A DNA stretch of 64,000 nucleotides from CAVTHW01 sp963734625 (GTDB lineage Bacteria > Acidobacteriota > Terriglobia > Bryobacterales > Bryobacteraceae): the NCBI GenBank assembly GCA_963734625.1, contig CAVTHW010000022.1:124001-188000 (forward strand). Direction: 5' to 3'. Shown here one piece after another: positions 56,070-64,000 of this stretch. A program made the translations under genes and the position numbers. Every line of letters starts with the position of its first letter. Position 1 is the first letter of the stretch. The notes beneath the pieces were generated by a model. It did not search any database and was not told the origin of the DNA. It saw nothing but the letters and a program-made list of their open reading frames with translations.

Positions 56070-56948
56070 GCGCACTCCATGGGCTCCGCCTCCACGAATC
56101 GATCCCCCAGTTTGGCTTTCATCTGCTTTCGAAGCAGCTCAAGGTAATCCGGCCGCTCACGGTCCACGAACTTGCCGACAATGATCTCATCCCGCATGTT
56201 AAGAGCGACCTCGCTGGTGGGCGCCCCGTTCCTGATCTTGCTCTTTTCCTTGTAGTGCTTCATCGTGTCCAGCCCCTCGCCCAGCTTATTGCGGCGCTCG
56301 TAGAGGGTTGGGCAAGGGGAGAGAATCTCGATAAAGCAGAAGCCCTTCTTGTCCAAGATCTCGGTCATCGACCGGGCCATCTGGCGGACGTGAAACGTGG
56401 TCCAGCGGGCCACGTACACGGCCCCGGCCGCATCCGCCAATTGCGGCAGGTTGAACGTGGGCTCGAAAGAACCGTAAGGTGACGTGGCGGTCAGCGCCGT
56501 ACCTGGGGTGGTCGGTCCGCCCTGGCCCCCCGTCATGGCATACACAAAGTTGTTGACGCAGATCACCTTGATATCCATGTTCCGCCGGGCGGCGTGAATC
56601 AGGTGATTGCCGCCGATGGCGGACAGGTCCCCGTCGCCGGAGTAAACCACCACGTTCAGGGACGGGTTGGCCAGCTTGAGCCCGGTGGCGAAAGGAATCG
56701 CGCGGCCGTGCGTGGTGTGGAAGGAGTCAAAATTCATGTAGCCGGCGACGCGCCCGGTGCAGCCGATTCCAGAGACAATGGCGATGCTGCTCCGGCGGCT
56801 TGCCGCACCCGATGAGCGCGCGCGCAAAGCTATTCACGGTGGTGCCGATGCCGCAGCCCGGACACCAAATGTGCGGAATCCGGTCCATTCGCAGAGCCGG
56901 TTCAATGGGGTTCGCGGGTTCCAACGCGATCAGTTCGGTTACGCTCAT
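56060..56948 (-). CDS. korB: 2-oxoacid:ferredoxin oxidoreductase beta subunit (frameshifted)
   Basis: About 295 residues. N-terminal MDRIPHIWCPGCGIGTTVNS holds the CxxC cluster ligands. After a shift near 56800, the TPP/Mg site is VVVYSGDGDLSAIGGNHLIH and ICVNNFVYAMTGGQGGPTTP, followed by FCFIEILSPCPTLYERRNKL. It is the TPP-binding half, oxidatively decarboxylating the 2-oxoacid and passing electrons to ferredoxin. KorA-C architecture with the separate four-gene layout favours 2-oxoglutarate as substrate, though pyruvate or others cannot be excluded. Confidence 0.88.
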
Positions 56949-58127
56949 CGGGCGGCCTCCTCAATTGCCTGCAGAATGACCTCGGGACGATGAACGGTTC
57001 CGCCCGCATGGGGCACGCCGTACGTCCTGGCGGCGCCTCCCGCGGCCCGCTCGACCTCGCGGACGATTTGGCCCATATTCAACTCCGGCACGACGAACGC
57101 CTTGATTCGCTGAGCCAATTCACGCACCTTCGTATCCGGAAAAGGCCAAACCGTGATCAGCCGCAGCTTGGCGACTCGCAGACCCTTCGCGCGGGCCATC
57201 TCGATGGCTCGCTGGGCCACGCGCGACGTGATCCCGTAGGAGACCACGACCACGTCGGCATCCTCTGTGTTTTCTTCCTCATAGCAGGGCCAGTTCTTCC
57301 GCGGCGCCCCGAATCTTGTTCATCAGCCGCCCGACCAGCCGCTCCTGAGTCTCGGGCGTCATGGCGGGATAACCCATCTCGTCGTGGGTCAGGCCCGTCA
57401 TGTGGAACCGATGCCCCTCGCCGGCATAAGCCATCTCCGGAACCAGGTCTTCGCCGGCGGCGTAGGGCCGGTATTGGCCGGGAGCGCCGGAGAAGTGGCG
57501 TCTGGGGTAGACTTGAATCTCCTCGGCCTTGGGGATGACCACCTTCTCGCTCATGTGTCCCACGCACTCGTCCATCATGAACATCACCGGCGTGCGGTAT
57601 TGTTCGGCGAGGTTGAAAGCGCGGATGGCCAGGTCGAAGCACTCCTGTGGGGAGTTGGGGCACAGCGCGATCGTTTCGTAATCGCCGTGCGAACCCCAGC
57701 GCGCCTGCATCATGTCGCCTTGCGCGGGAAGCGTGGGCAGACCGGTCGATGGGCCGCCCCGCTGCACGTTCACGAATACGCAGGGGGTCTCGGTCATGGC
57801 GGCGTACCCGATGTGCTCCATCATCAGGGAGAATCCCGGCCCGGAAGTGACCGTGAAGACCTTGGCCCCGCCCCAGGCGGCGCCGATGATGGTAATTGAG
57901 GCCGCCAGTTCGTCCTCCATCTGGATGAACGTTCCCCCGATCTCCGGGATCCGGGCGGAAAACCGTTCGACCACTTCAGTGGAGGGGGTGATGGGATACC
58001 CTGCGGCAAATCGCGCACCTGCGGCCAAAGCCCCTTCACAGCACGCATGATCGCCGTCGAGAAAATGGACACCCGTGAGGACCCCCCGGGGGTCAGCTTC
58101 TTGCCACGACACTGCTGATCTTCTCAT
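56945..58127 (-). CDS. korA: 2-oxoacid:ferredoxin oxidoreductase alpha subunit (frameshifted)
   Basis: About 390 residues. GARFAAGYPITPSTEVVERF is the pyrimidine-binding domain, FIQMEDELAASITIIGAAWG holds the catalytic Glu, and FVNVQRGGPSTGLPTLPAQG is a family hallmark. A shift near 57275 joins the C-terminal domain (VVVVSYGITSRVAQRAIEMA). Start ATG 58127 lies within the ferredoxin gene; GTG 58112 is possible. Its stop overlaps the korB start. Pairs with KorB as the catalytic heterodimer. Confidence 0.88.
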
Positions 58128-58341
58128 CCGTTACCTTCCAGCCATGAATCGCGAAGTCCGGGCAGTACATGCCGCACAGGTCGCAACCGCTACATTTCTC
58201 AATGTCTACGACCTGCGGCGGGTGATATCCCTTAGCATTGTACTCCGGCGACAGAGCAAGGACTTTGGTAGGGCAGAACTCCACACAAAAGGCGCAGCCC
58301 TTGCAGCGCTCCGCTAGAATCTTAACCTTTCCTTTGGCCAT
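58093..58341 (-). CDS. korD: 2[4Fe-4S] ferredoxin subunit of the 2-oxoacid oxidoreductase
   Basis: 82 residues from ATG 58341; GAGGGGG lies about ten bases upstream, and the frame opens further upstream without protein-like content. Two complete clusters: Cys13, 16, 19, 23 and Cys50, 53, 56, 60 (CKGCAFCVEFC, CSGCDLCGMYC). The protein carries electrons out of KorAB. The overlap with korA is 35 bp at most. It is the first gene of the kor operon. Confidence 0.9.
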   Translation of the reverse strand: MAKGKVKILAERCKGCAFCVEFCPTKVLALSPEYNAKGYHPPQVVDIEKCSGCDLCGMYCPDFAIHGWKVTDEKISSVVARS

Positions 58342-58477
58342 CTGAACTTCGCCCCCCTCTATATTCATTATCGTAGCAAAGCTAATGCCATTCCCGACGA
58401 TTTGTGTAAACCCTGGAAACCCGCAATCCTCTTGACGCGTCATGTCTTCGGGCGCAAGATAGGCGTAGGAGGCCTGC

Positions 58478-59468
58478 CATGAAAGTTGCTGGGGTTGCTC
58501 TCATTGCTTCGACGGTCCCTTTTGAGTCTTAGCGGGCTGCCGGCTTACGGTCAATCCATCATCTCGGCTCAATCCGGGCTGGTCCACTACTCGCAGGGCC
58601 AGGTTTTCGTCCGGGATAAGGCCGTTCAGGCGCAGCGCGGGGTCTTCCCGGTCATCGGCGTGGACCAAACGCTCCGGACGGCGGCGGGCAAGGCCGAGGT
58701 TCTTCTGAATCCAGGCGTGTTCCTTCGGCTGGGCGAAGACAGTTCGATTCGCATGATCTCGACCGAACTCACCGCCTCGAAGGTCGAACTGATCTCCGGC
58801 GCCTTTAGGGTTGAGGCCGTGGAGCTCAATAAGAAGAACACCGTCACCTTTTCCCTCGCGGATGCCACCATCACCATCCAAAAGCAGGGCCTGTACCGTA
58901 TGGAGGTGAATCCGCCCGCCTTGCGTGTAGACGCCGGAACGGCGATCGTTCAGTCCGGCAACCGGCGGATTCAGGTAGGCAAGGGCAAGATGCTCGCCTT
59001 TGGCGGCGCCTGGGTGACAAGTAAGTACGATCCGCGCCTGCAGGACGACCTGGACATCTGGAGCTTCAATCGGGCCAACACCGTGGCCACGGCCAATCTC
59101 GCCGTAGCTCGGACGATGCGGACCCAGCGCAGCGCTTGGACCATGAGTGGATGGGCCTGGAACCCCTACTGGGGCATGTTTGCCTTCATGCCGAGGACGG
59201 GTTTCTATCAGAGCCCTTACGGTTTCTACTACCCCAGTCCCCGGACGGTGGACAGTTTCATCTCGGGACCGGGAGGGGTGGCCGTGCGAGCACCAGTCTC
59301 CGTCAGCAGGACATCTAGAGAAGGCGCCAGAAGCGTAGCGACGGGTGGGGGTGGGTCCGTCACCTCTCCTTCCTCGTCTCGTCATCTTCGTCTTCGCCTC
59401 CGCCTTCGTCTTCGAGTTCGGCTTCAAGTGCGCCGAGCCGGTCGCAGCCCGATCGAGGATCGCGCTAG
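58478..59468 (+). CDS. Secreted FecR-domain protein with Ser-rich tail (frameshifted)
   Basis: ATG 58478 has GGAGG nine bases upstream and gives KVAGVALIASTVPF, a signal-like start; a shift near 58520 leads into AYGQSIISAQSGLVHYSQGQ. The FecR-like beta domain follows (LLNPGVFLRLGEDSSIRMIS, TVTFSLADATITIQKQGLYR, ALRVDAGTAIVQSGNRRIQV). Then comes a Trp/Tyr/Gly-rich segment (WAWNPYWGMFAFMPRTGFYQ). A second shift near 59345 gives a Ser/Pro-rich tail ending at 59468. The domain usually senses or binds surface structures; in Acidobacteriota it is common in outer proteins of unknown role. Convergent with the S9 peptidase. Confidence 0.6.
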
Positions 59469-59476
59469 CGATTCAC

Positions 59477-61654
59477 TCAGCGGGTGAGATGTTCCTCGAA
59501 GAATGCGACCACTGTTTCGAGCATGTGCCGACGGGCCGCGTCAGTCACGCCGTGTGTCTTCTGCGGATAGACGACCATCTCGAACCGCTTCCCAGCCTGC
59601 TCCAGCGCGTCCGCCATTTGCAGCGTGTTTTGGAACAGGACGTTGTCGTCCTCCAGGTTGTGCAGGATCAACAGATCCCCTTTCAAGTTGGCCGCCTGGC
59701 TGACCAATGAACCGCGGAGGTAAGCCGTGGCGTTCTCCGACGGAAGTCCAAGGTAGCGCTCGGTATAGATGGTGTCGTAGTTCCGCCAGTCGGTTACCGG
59801 AGCTCCGGCCGCTCCCGCGCGGAACATGTCGGGGGCATTCAGCAGCGAGTATAGCGTCAGATAGCCGCCATAGCTCCAGCCGTGGATCCCGATGCGGGAA
59901 GGATCTACGAACCCCATGGAGACCAGGTGCTCCACGCCCAGTTTCTGGTCGGCCAGTTCCGTCTGTCCGAAGTTGCGGAACAAGACCGACTCCCACTCGT
60001 GGCCGCGGCCGCCGGAGCCCCGGTTGTCGAGTTGCCAGACCACAAACCCGCGGTGGGCCAGCGCCTGCTCCAGGTTCAAGCCTTGCCAGGCATCCATCAC
60101 GCCTTGGACGTGCGGCCCGCCGTAGACCAACACCACGGCGGGGTACTGGCGCTCCGGCTGGAACCCGGCCGGGCGCGTCAGGCGCCCGTACAGCAGGGTC
60201 CCGTCGGAGGCCTTCACTTGCACGATCTCGGCCTGACGGAGGTCGTACTCTCCGAGTGAACTCGCTTCGGCTTCGGCGAAGACAGCCCACTCGCCGCCAT
60301 CGGCCCTTAATATGACTCTGCGGGTGGGGGAGGCGAGGCTCGAAACCGCGTCCAGAAAATACTCGCACTTGGGCCCCATCCAGACCGCATGCGTTCCTCG
60401 CGCCTGCGTGATGCGGCGAGGCTCCAGCCCATCCAGCTTTACGCGGTACAGTTGGCGCTCCAGAGGACTGGCCTGAGTGGACAGGAAGAACACGTTGCCG
60501 CTGGATTCGTCAACGCCTGAGAGTTCCGTCACTTCCCAATCGCCCGAGGTCAGGCGCGCCAGTTCCTTGCCTTCGACCGAATAGCGGTACAGATGGCGAA
60601 AGCCGTCGCGCTCGCTGCCCCACAGGAATTCCGCGCCGTCCTTCAGAAACTGCAGGAAATCGCCGACGTTGACCCACCGGGCGTCCTCCTCGCGGAGCAC
60701 CAGGCGCGCCTTGCCCGTAGCGGCGTCCACGCGCAGCAAGTCGAGCCGGTTCTGGATGCGGTTCAGCCGCTGAACGAACAAGCCGCGGCCGCCGGGAATC
60801 CAATCGACGCGCGCCAGGAGTGCGTCGCCGGTGTCGCCCAGGTCCATCCACTTTGTCGATCCACCTTGGGCCCTCACCACGCCGAGCCGCACGGTGGCGT
60901 TGGGCTCGCCCGCCTTGGGGTAACGTTGCGGTTCATAGACGGCCTGCGCGGGCAGCAGGTCCGCGTGGGGGTAGAGCGGCTCGCGGCTCACATCGAACTG
61001 AAGGTAGGCGATGCTCTTCGAGTCCGGCGACCACCAGTGCGCCGTCGGCAGGTCAAGTTCCTCGGGGTAAACCCAATCCAGACGGCCGTTCCATAGCGTG
61101 TCCGAGCCGCTGCTCGTGAGCCGCCTCACTTTCCGCGAAGCGACTTCCATGGAATAGAGGTCGTTGCCGCGGCGGAAGGAAACCAGCCGGCCGTCAGGCG
61201 AGAGCTTGGGGTCGCTCTCGGCGACGTCCGTCTCGGTGAGCTGAACCCACTTCGCGTCGGCGGCCTGGCACTGGAACAAGTCGCCGCCGGCGCTGACTAG
61301 CAGCCAGTCTCCGCCGGGCGACCACTGGACGGTCTGTTCCTTCACCCCCCGGTTCCGCCATTCAAAGACCGGCGACGCGGGAACGGGCTTCGCGGCGCGG
61401 CGCAGCGTGGCGAGAGCGATCAACTCGCGGCGGGTTTTCGCCGGCGCATCGTAGAGGAAGACCGTCTCGTCCTGTTGATAAGCGAACCGCCGGCCGTCCG
61501 GCGCCCAAACGATTTCCGCCGGAACCCGCTCCTGCTCCGCATAATCGATAATCGCCTCCACCGTGACCGGCTTCTTCTGCGCCGGAAGCTGGCAGACGCA
61601 ACACAGGAGGATGGCCGACAAGCCCGCCACTCTCAGCCGCTTCTTATGTGGCAT
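59477..61654 (-). CDS. S9-family dipeptidyl peptidase (DPP-IV-like)
   Basis: 725 residues, exported (LRVAGLSAILLCCVCQLPA). A beta-propeller begins near residue 60 and contains the DPP-IV signature LDWVYPEELDL with its Glu pair for the free N-terminus, and WSPDSKSIAYLQFD. The catalytic alpha/beta-hydrolase domain has GIHGWSYGGYLTLYSLLNAP (Ser), LILHNLEDDNVLFQN (Asp) and YPQKTHGVTDAARR (His). It removes Xaa-Pro dipeptides from secreted peptides. Intact. Start only 11 bp from the divergent nuclease start. Confidence 0.9.
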   Translation of the reverse strand: MPHKKRLRVAGLSAILLCCVCQLPAQKKPVTVEAIIDYAEQERVPAEIVWAPDGRRFAYQQDETVFLYDAPAKTRRELIALATLRRAAKPVPASPVFEWRNRGVKEQTVQWSPGGDWLLVSAGGDLFQCQAADAKWVQLTETDVAESDPKLSPDGRLVSFRRGNDLYSMEVASRKVRRLTSSGSDTLWNGRLDWVYPEELDLPTAHWWSPDSKSIAYLQFDVSREPLYPHADLLPAQAVYEPQRYPKAGEPNATVRLGVVRAQGGSTKWMDLGDTGDALLARVDWIPGGRGLFVQRLNRIQNRLDLLRVDAATGKARLVLREEDARWVNVGDFLQFLKDGAEFLWGSERDGFRHLYRYSVEGKELARLTSGDWEVTELSGVDESSGNVFFLSTQASPLERQLYRVKLDGLEPRRITQARGTHAVWMGPKCEYFLDAVSSLASPTRRVILRADGGEWAVFAEAEASSLGEYDLRQAEIVQVKASDGTLLYGRLTRPAGFQPERQYPAVVLVYGGPHVQGVMDAWQGLNLEQALAHRGFVVWQLDNRGSGGRGHEWESVLFRNFGQTELADQKLGVEHLVSMGFVDPSRIGIHGWSYGGYLTLYSLLNAPDMFRAGAAGAPVTDWRNYDTIYTERYLGLPSENATAYLRGSLVSQAANLKGDLLILHNLEDDNVLFQNTLQMADALEQAGKRFEMVVYPQKTHGVTDAARRHMLETVVAFFEEHLTR

Positions 61655-61665
61655 TCTTGGAGTTT

Positions 61666-63081
61666 ATGAAGATAACCTTCTGGGGCGCAACGCGAACGGT
61701 CACGGGCTCGATGCATCAGGTCAGCGTAAATGGCCGGAATTTCCTTCTCGACTGCGGGCTTTATCAGGGCCGCCGGAAGGAGGCCGCCGAGCGCAACAGA
61801 CAGTTTCCCTTCGCGCCCTCGTCGGTGAACGGGGTGATCCTCTCCCACGCGCACGTGGATCACAGCGGCAACTTGCCCACGCTGACAAAGCATGGTTACA
61901 ACGCGCCGATCTACACCACGCCGGCGACGGCCGACCTTTGCGACGCCATGCTGCGGGACTCCGCCTATCTCCAGGAGAAGGATGCGGCCTTTCTCAATAA
62001 GCGCCATTTCAGGCGCAAAGCCCTCGAGCCGGCTCCGAACAATGGCGAGATCGAGCCGCTCTACACGCTGGCGGACGCCGAAAACGCACTCAAGCTGTTC
62101 GAGTCCGTCCCGCTCTACACCCCGAAGGTCCTGGACCCGGCCTTGAGCTACGAGGCCTACGACGCCGGCCACATCCTGGGCTCGTCGGCGATCATGCTGC
62201 ACCACCACCAGAATGGAAACCGCCTCAACGTGGTCTATTCGGGCGACGTCGGCCGCCCCAACCAGGCCATCATTCGCGACCCCGACCGCCTGCCGCGCGC
62301 CGATTACGTCATCATGGAGAGCACTTACGGCGACAGGCTGCACCAGAGCGTGGACACGGTGTCCGCCAAGTTGGCCGACGTCGTCAACCGCACCTGTAAG
62401 CGCGGCGGCAAGATCATCATTCCGGCCTTCGCCGTGGGCCGCACCCAACTGCTGGTCCTGCTGCTCCACGAGTTATTCAACGAGAAGAAGCTTCCCCCTA
62501 TCCCCGTTTTCGTGGACAGCCCGCTGGCCGTGGACGTCACCAAGATTTTCCGCAAGCACGCCGAGTGTTTCGATGAGGGCGCCCGCCAGTATCTGCTGGA
62601 TGGCGAAGATCCTTTCGGCTTCAAGAGCCTGCGTTACATTACGGACGTGGGAGAGTCAAAGGCCCTGAACGATCTGCACGGGCCCTTCATCATTATTTCG
62701 GCTTCGGGGATGTGCGAGGGCGGGCGCATTTTGCACCATCTTCGCAACCATATCGAGGACCCCCGCAACACGGTGCTGATTACCGGCTTCATGGCGGAGC
62801 ACACGCTGGGGCGGAAGATCGTGGATAAGATGCCGGAGGTGCCCATCTTCGGCGAGCCGGTGCGGCTGCGGGCGGAAGTCGTCAAGCTCAACGAACTTAG
62901 CGGCCACGCCGACCAGAATGAGCTGGTGGCCTGGCTCAAGCCCATGGTAGACGGCCTGAAGAAGGTCTTTATAGTGCACGGCGAGCCCACGCAATCCGCC
63001 GCCCTCGCCAAGGTCATCCAGGACCGACTCGGCGTCGCGACCGCCATCCCCGAGCGCGGCGAGACCGTGGAACTCGTTTAG
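61666..63081 (+). CDS. MBL-fold beta-CASP RNase/exonuclease
   Basis: 471 residues from ATG 61666 (GGAG five bases upstream). KITFWGATRTVTGSMHQVSV opens the metallo-beta-lactamase domain. The zinc motif is VILSHAHVDHSGNLPTLTKH, with further ligands in AYDAGHILGSS and YSGDVGRPNQAI. The beta-CASP insert has VIMESTYGDRLHQ, GGKIIIPAFAVGRTQLLVLL and SASGMCEGGRILHHL. The final KH-like motif is LNELSGHADQNELVAWLKPM and IVHGEPTQSAALA. It resembles CPSF-type bacterial RNA-processing nucleases. Intact. Confidence 0.92.
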   Translation: MKITFWGATRTVTGSMHQVSVNGRNFLLDCGLYQGRRKEAAERNRQFPFAPSSVNGVILSHAHVDHSGNLPTLTKHGYNAPIYTTPATADLCDAMLRDSAYLQEKDAAFLNKRHFRRKALEPAPNNGEIEPLYTLADAENALKLFESVPLYTPKVLDPALSYEAYDAGHILGSSAIMLHHHQNGNRLNVVYSGDVGRPNQAIIRDPDRLPRADYVIMESTYGDRLHQSVDTVSAKLADVVNRTCKRGGKIIIPAFAVGRTQLLVLLLHELFNEKKLPPIPVFVDSPLAVDVTKIFRKHAECFDEGARQYLLDGEDPFGFKSLRYITDVGESKALNDLHGPFIIISASGMCEGGRILHHLRNHIEDPRNTVLITGFMAEHTLGRKIVDKMPEVPIFGEPVRLRAEVVKLNELSGHADQNELVAWLKPMVDGLKKVFIVHGEPTQSAALAKVIQDRLGVATAIPERGETVELV

Positions 63082-63090
63082 CGGGCGGAG

Positions 63091-64000
63091 CTACTGGAAG
63101 CGGAACTTCCTGGCCAGGATCCAGCCCGCGGCCAACGCCGCTGCAACCATGGCCGCTATGTGAGGGACCACGGCCATCGGAGAGTCGCCAAAGCTGATCA
63201 GCCGGTGTAACCCATTCATGGCCCAGCCAGTGGGAACGAGAAGCCCTAGTTTCTGCGCCCAAAGCGGCGTGATTTCCGCCGGCCACCAGCAGCCGCCCGC
63301 CATCGCGAGCAGGTTGGAGGTGATCACGCCCAGCGCGATCACCTGCCCTTCCGTCCTCCCGAAATTGCCCAGGATCATTCCCGCCGACGCGGCTAGGGCA
63401 GCATAGGCGAGCAGCAGCATCAAGACCGCGGGTAGGTTGGGTCCCCAGTCCACCTTGAAGAGGAGAGCGCCCGCCAGCATGGCGAATGCGATCTGCACCA
63501 TGCCGAGCGCGAAGCGGGACGACCACTTGCCGAGGACTACCGCACCGCGGGACATGGGAGTGGACGCCAGACGCCGGAGGATGCCGAGAGTGCGCTCCTG
63601 CTGAAGGCTTATCCCCCCGGTCGTGAACATCACCAGCATCAGAAACATCACCATGGTCCCGGGCACGGCCTGCTGGAAGCCGGTGGGAATCGTCTTGCGT
63701 TTGCCGGCGGGCACGACCGAGAGCGCGATCGCGCGCGGCGCTGCCACCAGCTTCTCCAAGGCAGCGCTCGTAGGCGGCGCTCCGTCTTTCGTGGCGACAA
63801 CGAGATCCGCCAGGACGCTATAGGCGGCGCGCTTGACGCGGATCTCGTCGTAATCGGCTCCCAGCCCGCCTCCTGTCCGGCTGAGCTTCACTACCACCTG
63901 ATGCCCTGCCAGGACGGACTCCGTGAAGCCCTTCGGGACGCGGATGCGGCGGGTGTAAGACAGCAACTTCTGCTCATCCACGCGGTCGACCTTATAGCCC
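63091..64000 (-). CDS. ABC-2 type transporter permease, 5' end outside the window
   Basis: At least 303 residues. The visible N-terminal region is soluble (SVLAGHQVVVKLSRTGGGLG), then six hydrophobic segments, including GTMVMFLMLVMFTTGGISLQ and ALSVVPAGKRKTIPTGFQQA before it, and FALGMVQIAFAMLAGALLFK. The ERTLGILRRLASTPMSRGAV loop and C-terminal segment are typical of ABC-2 permeases of multidrug/antibiotic exporters, with a large periplasmic domain between helices 1 and 2. The frame is open through 64000. The ATPase would lie beyond the edge. It is convergent with the nuclease gene. Confidence 0.8.
   Translation of the reverse strand, partial: GYKVDRVDEQKLLSYTRRIRVPKGFTESVLAGHQVVVKLSRTGGGLGADYDEIRVKRAAYSVLADLVVATKDGAPPTSAALEKLVAAPRAIALSVVPAGKRKTIPTGFQQAVPGTMVMFLMLVMFTTGGISLQQERTLGILRRLASTPMSRGAVVLGKWSSRFALGMVQIAFAMLAGALLFKVDWGPNLPAVLMLLLAYAALAASAGMILGNFGRTEGQVIALGVITSNLLAMAGGCWWPAEITPLWAQKLGLLVPTGWAMNGLHRLISFGDSPMAVVPHIAAMVAAALAAGWILARKFRFQ

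Overview
The window reads as a high-GC chromosomal segment of an Acidobacteriota-like bacterium, most likely of the Solibacter/Bryobacter type. Supporting signs are three large secreted proteins built from carboxypeptidase-regulatory-like repeats, a Tat-exported Gfo/Idh/MocA oxidoreductase, a FecR protein with a Ser-rich tail, and a palindromic dispersed repeat that supplies the C-terminus of a gene. The taxonomic call is inference. At least 17 otherwise intact genes carry one or more single-base frameshifts, including asnS and ddl, which should be essential. They are densest at 11.8-16.4 kb and 27.4-29.2 kb. I treat them as sequence errors and give each gene its full reconstructed span.

Layout. 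0-0.8 kb: the tail of a PIN-domain gene and a VapBC-type toxin-antitoxin pair. 0.8-7.1 kb (minus): a tightly packed housekeeping run (S41 protease, D-Ala-D-Ala ligase, arginase, AsnS, a TIM-barrel isomerase-like protein, a 23S rRNA methyltransferase). 7.1-10.1 kb (minus): a secreted protein, then a three-gene membrane redox group (SafE-like, NapH/CcoG-like iron-sulfur protein, anchored partner). 10.07-10.9 kb: a REP-associated transposase (RAYT) bounded by perfect 22-bp inverted repeats that also form the ends of the adjacent SafE and OsmC genes. 11.4-17.3 kb (plus): a TolC / membrane-fusion / RND efflux operon plus a small membrane protein. 17.4-21.7 kb: the Gfo/Idh/MocA protein, a secreted mutarotase-like protein and the first carboxypeptidase-regulatory protein. 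22.1-27.4 kb: cytochrome bd (cydAB) followed by a 937-residue protein with 19 CXXCH heme motifs fused to a cytochrome-b-like membrane domain. 27.4-30.8 kb: alanine dehydrogenase, an acetyl-CoA hydrolase/CoA-transferase and a tandem universal stress protein. 31.2-34.6 kb: two more carboxypeptidase-regulatory paralogs. 35-37.4 kb: an IS91-type transposase plus tyrosine recombinase element. 37.6-45.3 kb (minus): a polysaccharide operon (rmlA, four glycosyltransferases, one of them fused to a methyltransferase, and an ABC-2 permease) ending in mutM. 45.3-46.3 kb: a cupin, tRNA-Leu(CAG) and a solitary HTH antitoxin-like regulator with a promoter/operator.

The most interesting part is 46.3-58.3 kb. 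A six-subunit Hyf/complex-I-like membrane complex (HyfB, C, E, F, G and an HyfH-HyfI fusion) is preceded by two small regulators. Its large subunit lacks all four cysteines that bind nickel-iron in hydrogenases, so it is an energy-converting-hydrogenase-related (Ehr-type) complex, not a hydrogenase. Just upstream, beyond an IS remnant, lies a four-gene 2-oxoacid:ferredoxin oxidoreductase (korDABC). The simplest joint reading is that Kor makes reduced ferredoxin and the Ehr complex, through its one remaining ferredoxin-type cluster, uses it for ion translocation or quinone reduction. The two-palindrome ArsR operator suggests that this part is under redox or metal control.

The right end holds a FecR-domain protein, a DPP-IV-like S9 peptidase, a divergent beta-CASP metallo-beta-lactamase RNase whose start lies only 11 bp from the peptidase start, and an ABC-2 permease cut by the window edge. 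No CRISPR array, rRNA or replication origin was seen.
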